From Acidobacteriota bacterium (GTDB lineage: Bacteria; Acidobacteriota; Vicinamibacteria; Vicinamibacterales; 2-12-FULL-66-21), in contig JACDCA010000430.1 in NCBI GenBank assembly GCA_013694635.1, forward strand, positions 1 to 7,224: a stretch of 7,224 bases of DNA, read 5' to 3'. The notes beneath the pieces were generated by a model. It was not told the DNA's origin. It made no database searches and was given only the letters and a program-made list of their open reading frames with translations. Positions 1-7,224 of this stretch are shown here, piece after piece (positions within the stretch are counted from its first letter, which is position 1; every line of letters starts with the position of its first letter). Position numbers and translations under genes: made by a program.

Positions 1-57
1 GCGCTAAGGCCCGCGAGCGCTAAGGCCCGCGAGCGCTAAGGCCCGCGAGCGCTAAGG
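1..57. repeat. 16-bp tandem repeat array, about 3.6 copies
   Basis: Three perfect contiguous copies of the unit GCGCTAAGGCCCGCGA start at 1, 17 and 33, and a partial fourth copy (GCGCTAAGG) runs 49-57. There are no spacers between copies. A 14-nt part of the unit (CCCGCGAGCGCTAA) recurs at 256-269, beyond the tRNA, so the same repeat brackets the tRNA remnant and the low-complexity block. The array occupies the place where the 5' end of the tRNA-Trp gene should be. The window begins inside the array, so its full length is unknown. Confidence 0.93.
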
Positions 58-60
58 GAT

Positions 61-115
61 GAGCACCGGTCTCCAAAACCGGGGGATGGGGGTTCGATTC
101 CCTCCTGTCCTGCCA
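61..115 (+). tRNA. trnW: tRNA-Trp (CCA anticodon), 3' part; 5' end not recognisable
   Basis: The 3' part is well formed. The anticodon stem is CCGGT 66-70 with ACCGG 78-82, and the loop CTCCAAA (71-77) carries anticodon CCA at 73-75. The variable loop is GGGAT, and the T-stem is 88-92 with 100-104 around TTCGATT. The 3' acceptor strand is CTGTCCT 105-111, followed by discriminator G112 and an encoded CCA 113-115. The position, just upstream of secE-nusG, is the classic bacterial site for tRNA-Trp. The 5' part fails: an acceptor strand near AGGACAG, U8, A14, A21 and a GCTC D-stem are all expected but absent, and the 16-bp repeat lies there instead. The best D-arm I can draw (GCGC 49-52 with GAGC 61-64) has a mismatch. 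This may be a disrupted gene or an assembly error within the repeat. The identity as tRNA-Trp is secure; functionality is doubtful. Confidence 0.8.
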
Positions 116-238
116 GGTTGGGTGGGACGTAGACGACCGGGCGAGGGGCAGGGGTTCCAGCAGCAGCGGCGAGCGGAGCGGAGCGAGCAGCGAAGTGCGA
201 GCGTAGCGCAGTGAGCCTAAGCGAGCGGGCGGAGCGAA

Positions 239-256
239 GTCGCCGCGAGCGGCGAC
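239..256 (+). repeat. Perfect inverted repeat upstream of secE
   Basis: The arms GTCGCCG (239-245) and CGGCGAC (250-256) are perfectly complementary around the 4-nt loop CGAG. The stem is very GC-rich and ends 28 bp before the secE start codon. No T-run follows, so an intrinsic terminator is not indicated. It could simply be part of the surrounding repeat. Confidence 0.6.
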
Positions 257-273
257 CCGCGAGCGCTAATGCA

Positions 274-279
274 AGAAGG
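274..279 (+). promoter_or_regulatory. Ribosome binding site of secE
   Basis: AGAAGG ends 5 nt before the ATG at 285. It is a good match to the anti-Shine-Dalgarno sequence and supports that start codon. Confidence 0.6.
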
Positions 280-284
280 CGGTA

Positions 285-539
285 ATGGCGGAGCATGACG
301 AGTCGATCGGCGGGCGAGCGCGGGAGAGTGTCACCGGGTGGTGGGGCCGCTCGCGGCGATTTCTCGCTGAAGTCAGAAACGAGATGGCCCGCGTCACGTG
401 GCCGAGCCGCAAGGAAGTCTATGCGACGACCCTCGTCGTGATTCTGACCTCGCTGTTCTTCGGTGTGTATCTCTACGGCGTGGACCTGGTCCTCTCCAAG
501 ATGATCGGGTGGATCTTCCAGACATTCGGGGCTGCATGA
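285..539 (+). CDS. secE: Preprotein translocase subunit SecE
   Basis: SecE is the small inner-membrane subunit that clamps the SecY channel of the general secretion pathway. The 84-residue product has the short bacterial layout. It has a charged N-terminus, an amphipathic helix with the family motif around EVRNEMARVTWPSRKEV (about residues 29-45), and one transmembrane segment at about 47-66 (ATTLVVILTSLFFGVYLYGV). This single-span form is usual outside enterobacteria, where SecE has three spans. The ATG at 285 has an AGAAGG site 5 nt upstream. The stop TGA (537-539) overlaps the nusG ATG in an ATGA arrangement, which implies translational coupling. Lying between tRNA-Trp and nusG is the standard genomic context for this gene. 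Confidence 0.95.
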   Translation: MAEHDESIGGRARESVTGWWGRSRRFLAEVRNEMARVTWPSRKEVYATTLVVILTSLFFGVYLYGVDLVLSKMIGWIFQTFGAA

Positions 540-1087
540 CGACGATGACCGACGACCGCACCAAGCAGTGGTACATCGTCCACACCTACTCGGGATTCGA
601 GAACAAGGTGAAGGAGTCGCTCGAACAGCGCGTGAACGCCTACGGACTCCAGGACGAGATCGGCGAGATCCTGATCCCGACCGAGCAGGTCGCCGAGATG
701 CGCGGCGGCAAGAAGGTCGTGACGTCGAAGCGGTTCTTCCCCGGCTACATCCTTGTCGAGATGCACATGTCCGACAACGCGTGGCACGTGGTGAAGAACA
801 CGCCGAAGGTCACGGGCTTCGTCGGCGCCGGCGCCAAGCCCACGCCGCTGACGCGCGAAGAGGTCGACCAGATCCTGAACCAGGTCACGGAAGCGGCCGA
901 GAAGCCGAAGCCGCGCTACACGTTCGAGAAGGGGGACCAGGTCCGGATCAACGAGGGCCCGTTCACCAGCTTCAACGGCGTGGTCGACGAGGTGAACCTG
1001 GATCGCAACACCCTGAAGGTGATGGTCACGATCTTCGGCCGCGCGACGCCGGTCGAGTTGGACTTTTTGCAGGTGGAGAAACTGTAG
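536..1087 (+). CDS. nusG: Transcription termination/antitermination factor NusG
   Basis: NusG binds the clamp helices of RNA polymerase through its NGN domain, increases processivity, and links polymerase to Rho or to ribosomal protein S10 through its KOW domain. The product is 183 residues, the usual length for NusG without extra insertions. The NGN domain covers about 11-117: it begins WYIVHTYSGFENKV (12-25) and contains the strongly conserved RFFPGYILVEM (66-76). A flexible linker follows at about 118-128. The KOW domain runs about 129-183, with GDQVRINEGPFTSFNGVV at 133-150 and the terminal beta strands ending VEKL. I chose ATG 536 because it overlaps the secE stop as ATGA; ATG 545 (three codons later) is the alternative. 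Extending further upstream would add sequence from inside secE that lacks NusG similarity. Confidence 0.96.
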   Translation: MTTMTDDRTKQWYIVHTYSGFENKVKESLEQRVNAYGLQDEIGEILIPTEQVAEMRGGKKVVTSKRFFPGYILVEMHMSDNAWHVVKNTPKVTGFVGAGAKPTPLTREEVDQILNQVTEAAEKPKPRYTFEKGDQVRINEGPFTSFNGVVDEVNLDRNTLKVMVTIFGRATPVELDFLQVEKL

Positions 1088-1091
1088 CGGC

Positions 1092-1164
1092 GTCGGAATG
1101 CGGAATGCGGGACGCGATTGGTGCAACCCGGGCGCATACCGCACCACGCATACCGCATCCCGGT
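1092..1164 (+). repeat. Inverted heptamer-repeat hairpin between nusG and rplK
   Basis: The left arm has 7-nt units CGGAATG (1094), CGGAATG (1101) and CGGGACG (1108). The right arm has ATACCGC (1136), ACCACGC (1143), ATACCGC (1150) and ATCCCGG (1157), which is the complementary motif with the same period. Pairing 1094-1109 with 1147-1162 gives 14 Watson-Crick pairs with two single mismatches. An inner GGTGC/GCACC pair (1120-1124 with 1141-1145) can also form. The hairpin begins about 5 bp after the nusG stop and ends 17 bp before rplK. No T-run follows. It may be a processing or mRNA-stability element, or a mobile repeat. Confidence 0.8.
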
Positions 1165-1181
1165 AAGCGAGCTCAAGAATC

Positions 1182-1607
1182 ATGGCGAAGAAAGTACAGG
1201 CAATGGTGAAGCTCCAGATCGCGGCGGGGAAGGCCACCCCCGCGCCGCCGGTCGGGACCGCGCTCGGTCCCCACGGCGTCAATATCATGGACTTCTGCAA
1301 GAACTTCAATGCGAAGACGTCCAAGGACGAAGGGCTGATCATCCCCGTCGTCGTCACGATCTACGCCGATCGGTCCTACAGCTTCATCACGAAGACGCCG
1401 CCGGCGTCGATCCTGTTGAAGCGCGCCGCGAACCTGGCGAAGGGATCGAACGAGCCGAACAAGAACAAGGTCGGCAAGATCACCGCGAAGCAGGTCGAGG
1501 ACATCGCCAAGCTGAAGATGCCCGACCTCAACTGCGAGTCGCTCGACGCCGCGTTCAAGACAGTCGCAGGCACGGCGCGGTCGATGGGAATCGATGTGAT
1601 CGGATAA
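1182..1607 (+). CDS. rplK: 50S ribosomal protein L11
   Basis: L11 binds the GTPase-associated region of 23S rRNA at the base of the L12 stalk. It takes part in elongation-factor turnover and in stringent-response sensing of uncharged tRNA by RelA. The product has 141 residues, the standard length. The N-terminal domain contains the proline-rich signature APPVGTALGPHGVNIM (21-36) followed by FCKNFNAKT. The rRNA-binding C-terminal domain (about 76-141) includes LKRAANLAKGSNEPNKNKVG and the terminal ARSMGIDVIG. The ATG at 1182 gives the conserved MAKKV start. The Shine-Dalgarno match is weak (AAGCGAG at 1165-1171, 10 nt away). L11 is normally methylated by PrmA; that gene is not in this window. 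The stop codon TAA is the first part of the next hairpin. Confidence 0.97.
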   Translation: MAKKVQAMVKLQIAAGKATPAPPVGTALGPHGVNIMDFCKNFNAKTSKDEGLIIPVVVTIYADRSYSFITKTPPASILLKRAANLAKGSNEPNKNKVGKITAKQVEDIAKLKMPDLNCESLDAAFKTVAGTARSMGIDVIG

Positions 1608-1675
1608 CTCCTAATGCCTAACGCCTAACTTCAAAATTTTAGGAGTTAGAAGTTAGAAGCTAGAGGTTGGGAGTT
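1606..1675 (+). repeat. Inverted heptamer-repeat hairpin between rplK and rplA
   Basis: The left side holds four 7-nt units ACTCCTA, ATGCCTA, ACGCCTA, ACTTCAA (1607-1634). The right side holds five units TAGGAGT, TAGAAGT, TAGAAGC, TAGAGGT, TGGGAGT (1640-1674), which is the reverse-complement motif in a perfect 7-nt register. The 27-nt arms 1606-1632 and 1649-1675 pair with 20 Watson-Crick pairs, 2 G·T wobbles and 5 mismatches around a 16-nt loop. The left arm includes the last two bases of the rplK stop codon. No terminator T-run follows the right arm. Confidence 0.88.
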
Positions 1676-1702
1676 GACACGTAAGTCAGTTTGAAAGTGG
1701 GA

Positions 1703-1720
1703 GGCTGCCGCGAGGTAGCC
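1703..1720 (+). promoter_or_regulatory. GNRA-tetraloop hairpin in the rplA leader
   Basis: GGCTGCC (1703-1709) pairs with GGTAGCC (1714-1720) across the loop GCGA, giving 7 pairs including one G·T wobble and a GNRA tetraloop. It ends 11 bp before the rplA Shine-Dalgarno sequence, a position suited to translational control of L1. It does not share the heptamer motif. L1 autoregulation through an mRNA structure is known in E. coli, where the site precedes rplK. Whether this hairpin is an L1 target is a guess. Confidence 0.5.
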
Positions 1721-1731
1721 GTGAGCACCAC

Positions 1732-1736
1732 GGAGG
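1732..1736 (+). promoter_or_regulatory. Ribosome binding site that sets the rplA start
   Basis: GGAGG with an 8-nt gap to ATG 1745 is the strongest Shine-Dalgarno site in the window. It rules out the in-frame TTG 1691 and GTG 1721 starts. Confidence 0.85.
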
Positions 1737-1744
1737 CAAGGTCA

Positions 1745-2449
1745 ATGCGAAAAAGAGGAAAGAAGTTCGCCGCCGCACGGCAGCAGGTGCCGGAGCGGCC
1801 ACACACCCTCGAGGACGCCGTCCCCCTCATGCAGAAGGTGAAGTTCGCGAAGTTCGACGAAACGGTCGAACTGGCGATGCGCCTCGGCGTAGACCCCAAG
1901 CACGCCGACCAGATGGTGCGCGGCACGGTCGTCCTGCCGCATGGCCTCGGGAAGAGCAAGAAGGTCCTGGCGATCGCGGGCGCGGAGAAACAGAAGGAAG
2001 CGACCGAGGCCGGCGCGGACTACGTCGGCGGGGAGGAAATCGTCGACAAGATCCAGGGCGGCTGGATGGATTTCGATGCCGTCGTCGCGACGCCCGACAT
2101 GATGCGCGCGGTCGGAAAGCTCGGCAAGGTGCTCGGCCCGCGCGGGCTGATGCCGAACCCCAAGACCGGCACGGTCACGCCCGACATCGCCAAGGCGGTG
2201 CGTGAGATCAAGGCGGGTAAGGTGGAATTCCGCGTCGACAAGACCGGCATCGTGCACGCGCCGGTCGGCAAGGTGTCGTTCCCGGCTGACAAGCTGATCG
2301 AGAACGCGCACGCCCTTGTCGACAGCGTCGTCAAGGCCAAGCCGCCGGCGGCGAAAGGCAAGTTTCTGAGAAGCGTCACCATGTCATCGACGATGGGTCC
2401 GGGGATCCTGATCGATACGACCCACGTGACAGAAACGGTGAAGCACTAG
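1745..2449 (+). CDS. rplA: 50S ribosomal protein L1
   Basis: L1 forms the mobile L1 stalk near the ribosomal E site, helps release deacylated tRNA, and in many bacteria represses its own operon by binding mRNA. From ATG 1745 the product has 234 residues, the normal length. It starts MRKRGKKFAAARQQV, as L1 proteins do. Domain I (about 1-69 and 159-234) contains FDETVELAMRLGVDPKHADQ (37-56) and the conserved STMGPGI near the C-terminus (215-221). Domain II (about 70-158) carries the family signature GKVLGPRGLMPNPKTGTV (127-144). In-frame TTG 1691 and GTG 1721 would add 8-18 residues that do not look like L1 and would place the GGAGG site inside the gene. The rplJ start follows only 2 bp after the stop TAG, so the two are probably translationally coupled. 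Confidence 0.97.
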   Translation: MRKRGKKFAAARQQVPERPHTLEDAVPLMQKVKFAKFDETVELAMRLGVDPKHADQMVRGTVVLPHGLGKSKKVLAIAGAEKQKEATEAGADYVGGEEIVDKIQGGWMDFDAVVATPDMMRAVGKLGKVLGPRGLMPNPKTGTVTPDIAKAVREIKAGKVEFRVDKTGIVHAPVGKVSFPADKLIENAHALVDSVVKAKPPAAKGKFLRSVTMSSTMGPGILIDTTHVTETVKH

Positions 2450-2451
2450 TC

Positions 2452-2979
2452 ATGGCTGTCACACGCGCAAGTAAAGAGGCCGACCTCAAGACGCTCGAAG
2501 ACTCCTTCAGGGGTACCGAGAGCGCAGTCGTCGTCGATTACCGCGGGTTGAAGGTCCCGGAAGTCACCGAGCTGCGGCGCCAGGTGCGCGCGGCGCGCGG
2601 CCAGTACAAGGTCGTCAAGAACTCGCTCGTGAAGCGTGCGCTCAAGGGGACGGCGTTCGAAACGCTGAGCGAGCACTTCGTCGGCACGACCGCGATCGCC
2701 TACGCCGGCGAAGACCCGGTGGCGCTCGCCAAGGTGCTCACGACGTTTGCCAAGACGGCCCCGTCGCTGAAGATCAAGGCGGCGGTGGTGCAGGGGCGGA
2801 CGATCAAGCCCGCGGAAGTGACCGAGCTGGCGACGATGCCCGGGAGGCCGGAGCTCTACGCGAAGCTCCTCTTCCTGCTGCAAGCGCCGATGGTGCAGCT
2901 GGTGAGCGTGTTGAACGCCGCACCGCGCGATCTGATGAACGTGCTCGCGGCGGCGGAAAAGAAGCGATCGGAATCATAA
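2452..2979 (+). CDS. rplJ: 50S ribosomal protein L10
   Basis: L10 anchors the L7/L12 dimers to 23S rRNA and so forms the base of the stalk that recruits translational GTPases. The 175-residue product has the normal length. The N-terminal rRNA-binding domain includes VVVDYRGLKVPEVTELRRQV (27-46) and GQYKVVKNSLVKRAL (50-64). The C-terminal helix that docks L12 dimers lies at about 143-175 (VQLVSVLNAAPRDLMNVLAA at 148-167). The gap to rplA is 2 bp, so there is no room for a separate L10 leader RNA of the kind seen before rplJ in gammaproteobacteria and Firmicutes; any such element would overlap rplA. The Shine-Dalgarno match upstream of ATG 2452 is poor, which fits coupling to rplA translation. 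Confidence 0.97.
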   Translation: MAVTRASKEADLKTLEDSFRGTESAVVVDYRGLKVPEVTELRRQVRAARGQYKVVKNSLVKRALKGTAFETLSEHFVGTTAIAYAGEDPVALAKVLTTFAKTAPSLKIKAAVVQGRTIKPAEVTELATMPGRPELYAKLLFLLQAPMVQLVSVLNAAPRDLMNVLAAAEKKRSES

Positions 2980-2983
2980 CGGG

Positions 2984-3055
2984 AAGCTCCCAGCTCCCAG
3001 TTTCCAGCTCCCAGCTGGAAGCTGCCGGAAGCTGGAAGCTGGCAGCTGGAAGCTT
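2984..3055 (+). repeat. Inverted heptamer-repeat hairpin between rplJ and rplL
   Basis: Heptamers built on AGCT follow one another: AGCTCCC (2985), AGCTCCC (2992), AGTTTCC (2999), AGCTCCC (3006), then AGCTGGA (3013), AGCTGCC (3020), and after a 3-nt slip AGCTGGA (3030), AGCTGGC (3037), AGCTGGA (3044) and AGCTTTT (3051). Arms 2984-3009 and 3030-3055 pair at 23 of 26 positions by Watson-Crick rules, plus one wobble, around a 20-nt loop. The right arm runs into TTTT (3054-3057), so partial intrinsic termination is possible but the T-run is short. Confidence 0.9.
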
Positions 3056-3063
3056 TTCATCGT

Positions 3064-3070
3064 AAGGGAG
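3064..3070 (+). promoter_or_regulatory. Ribosome binding site of rplL
   Basis: AAGGGAG is spaced 8 nt from ATG 3079, a strong site. It argues against the in-frame GTG at 3070, which overlaps the site itself. A strong site suits L12, which is needed in several copies per ribosome. Confidence 0.8.
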
Positions 3071-3078
3071 TGATTGAG

Positions 3079-3468
3079 ATGGCCGAAGTGAATCAGCAGC
3101 AGGTGGTCGACTACATCAAGGGGATCTCGGTGCTCGAGCTCTCGCAGCTCGTGAAGGAGCTCGAGAAGGAGCTCGGCGTCTCGGCGGCCGCGGCGATGCC
3201 GATGGCGATGCCGGGCGGCGGCGCGGCGGCGGGCGGCGCGGCTCCGGCGGAGGAGCAGACCGAGTTCACCGCGACGCTGACCGAAGTGGGCACCAACAAG
3301 ATCAACGTGATCAAGGTCGTCCGCGAGGTCACGAGCCTCGGACTGAAGGAAGCGAAGGATCTCGTCGAGGGCGCGCCGAAAGCGATCAAGGAAGGCATTC
3401 CCAAGGACGAGGCCGCAGCCATCAAGAAGAAGTTCGAGGACGTCGGCGCCAAAGTCGAGATCAAATAA
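3079..3468 (+). CDS. rplL: 50S ribosomal protein L7/L12
   Basis: L7/L12 is the multi-copy stalk protein whose C-terminal domains recruit EF-Tu, EF-G, IF2 and RF3. The 129-residue product is slightly longer than the E. coli protein. The N-terminal dimerisation domain is about 1-36 (VVDYIKGISVLELSQLVKEL at 9-28). A flexible hinge at about 36-60 is unusually rich in Ala, Gly, Met and Pro (AAAAMPMAMPGGGAAAGGAA at 37-56). The C-terminal domain (62-129) carries the invariant NKINVIKVVREVTSLGLKEA (73-92) and ends KKFEDVGAKVEIK. The ATG at 3079 has a strong AAGGGAG site. The gene is separated from rplJ by a hairpin repeat and from rpoB by a second one, so its expression could be tuned apart from its neighbours. 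Confidence 0.97.
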   Translation: MAEVNQQQVVDYIKGISVLELSQLVKELEKELGVSAAAAMPMAMPGGGAAAGGAAPAEEQTEFTATLTEVGTNKINVIKVVREVTSLGLKEAKDLVEGAPKAIKEGIPKDEAAAIKKKFEDVGAKVEIK

Positions 3469-3481
3469 CGCGCTTCGCGCG
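3469..3481 (+). repeat. Small GC hairpin directly after the rplL stop
   Basis: CGCGC (3469-3473) pairs with GCGCG (3477-3481) around TTC. It starts at the first base after the rplL stop codon and leads into the heptamer array. No T-run follows. Confidence 0.55.
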
Positions 3482-3588
3482 GTGCTGGTGCTGCGTGCTG
3501 CGTGCTCGGTGCAAGAATGCACCGGCACCTCGGCATGCGAGCACGTTTTGCACGTAGCACGTCGCACATCGCACGTAGCACGTGACAC
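3481..3588 (+). repeat. Inverted heptamer-repeat region between rplL and rpoB
   Basis: The left array reads GTGCTG (3482), GTGCTGC (3488), GTGCTGC (3495), GTGCTCG (3502), GTGCAAG (3509). The right array reads GCACGTA (3550), GCACGTC (3557), GCACATC (3564), GCACGTA (3571), GCACGTG (3578). The two can pair in a 7-nt register: 3488-3505 with 3550-3567 gives 15 Watson-Crick pairs, 2 wobbles and 1 mismatch. Inside lies a perfect 6-bp hairpin, CGGTGC (3507-3512) with GCACCG (3519-3524), loop AAGAAT. Confidence 0.87.
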
Positions 3589-3593
3589 TTTTT
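3550..3593 (+). terminator. Possible rplL-rpoB attenuator: repeat hairpin arm plus T5
   Basis: The right repeat arm is followed directly by TTTTT (3589-3593), the longest T-run in the intergenic DNA. In E. coli the rplL-rpoB gap contains an attenuator that lets only part of transcription into rpoB, together with an RNase III site. The same role is plausible here but rests only on the hairpin potential and the T-run; the bases immediately before the T-run do not form an ideal GC stem. Confidence 0.35.
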
Positions 3594-3616
3594 CCCGTCC
3601 TCGGGGTCTTTAGAGC

Positions 3617-7224
<3,608 letters not shown>

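Larger units (their letters stand above)
116..284. repeat. Non-coding low-complexity GCGAGCG-type block between tRNA-Trp and secE
   Basis: I see no gene here. From about 169 to 238 the sequence reads as roughly ten degenerate heptamers related to GCGAGCG (for example GCGAGCG, GCGAGCA, GCGAAGT, GCGAGCG). It then continues into a perfect inverted repeat (239-256) and a copy of the 16-bp repeat core (256-269). No convincing -35/-10 pair is visible. Any secE promoter would have to lie in this block or upstream of the tRNA, outside the window. Confidence 0.7.

Noticed and set aside
1..57. CRISPR array
   Set aside because: Copies are contiguous with no spacers and the unit is only 16 bp.
36..296. 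Minus-strand open frame of 86 codons over the tRNA and repeat block
   Set aside because: It reads through the tRNA complement (EGIEPPSPGFGDRCSS is a translation of antisense tRNA) and low-complexity repeats; no protein features.
473..1357. Long minus-strand open frame opposite nusG and rplK
   Set aside because: Antisense shadow of GC-rich coding DNA; it spans two well-identified genes and has no recognisable domain.
1674..1701. TTGACA (1674-1679) as a promoter -35 box before rplA
   Set aside because: No -10-like hexamer at 16-18 bp downstream, and the TT belongs to the heptamer array.
1691..1744. TTG 1691 or GTG 1721 as the start of rplA
   Set aside because: The extra residues do not resemble L1, and the GGAGG site 8 nt before ATG 1745 would be internal.
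3070..3078. GTG 3070 as the start of rplL
   Set aside because: It overlaps the AAGGGAG site; ATG 3079 gives the conserved L12 N-terminus and ideal spacing.

Overview
This window is the conserved transcription–translation block tRNA-Trp (partial) – secE – nusG – rplK (L11) – rplA (L1) – rplJ (L10) – rplL (L7/L12) – rpoB (5' part only). All genes lie on the plus strand, with bacterial gene order and bacterial protein features. The DNA is GC-rich with G/C-ending codons. RpoB carries the two large lineage insertions known from E. coli beta (SI1/i4 and SI2/i9), so the source is a Gram-negative-type bacterium. The overall look (high GC, repeat-filled intergenic gaps, extra insertions in RpoB) makes me favour a soil Acidobacteriota, possibly Vicinamibacteria, but that placement is an inference.

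Layout: 1-57 is a 16-bp tandem repeat that runs straight into a tRNA-Trp gene whose 3' part (61-115) is intact but whose 5' acceptor strand and D-arm start are not recognisable. 116-284 is non-coding GAGCG-type low-complexity sequence. secE (285-539) overlaps nusG (536-1087) by ATGA. Then come rplK (1182-1607), rplA (1745-2449), rplJ (2452-2979, 2 bp after rplA), rplL (3079-3468) and rpoB (3617 to the window end, 1202 codons, no stop reached).

Two signals stand out. First, each of the four intergenic gaps longer than 10 bp after nusG holds an array of 7-nt-period repeats facing an inverted array of the same period, so it can fold into a long hairpin. The heptamer differs from gap to gap, while the period, the inverted layout and the position 1-14 bp after a stop codon (or overlapping it) are shared. 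Second, RpoB has a cysteine-rich insertion of about 64 residues in its N-terminal part. Its first four cysteines have exactly the spacing of the beta-prime (RpoC) zinc-binding ribbon, and a second CxxC...CxxC ribbon follows. A further basic insertion of about 42 residues follows the rifampicin region.

Functionally, SecE is the protein-export channel subunit, NusG the transcription elongation factor that bridges polymerase and ribosome, L11/L1/L10/L12 build the two mobile ribosomal stalks, and RpoB is the polymerase beta subunit. The repeat hairpins sit where a co-transcribed mRNA would need segment-by-segment control of expression and processing.
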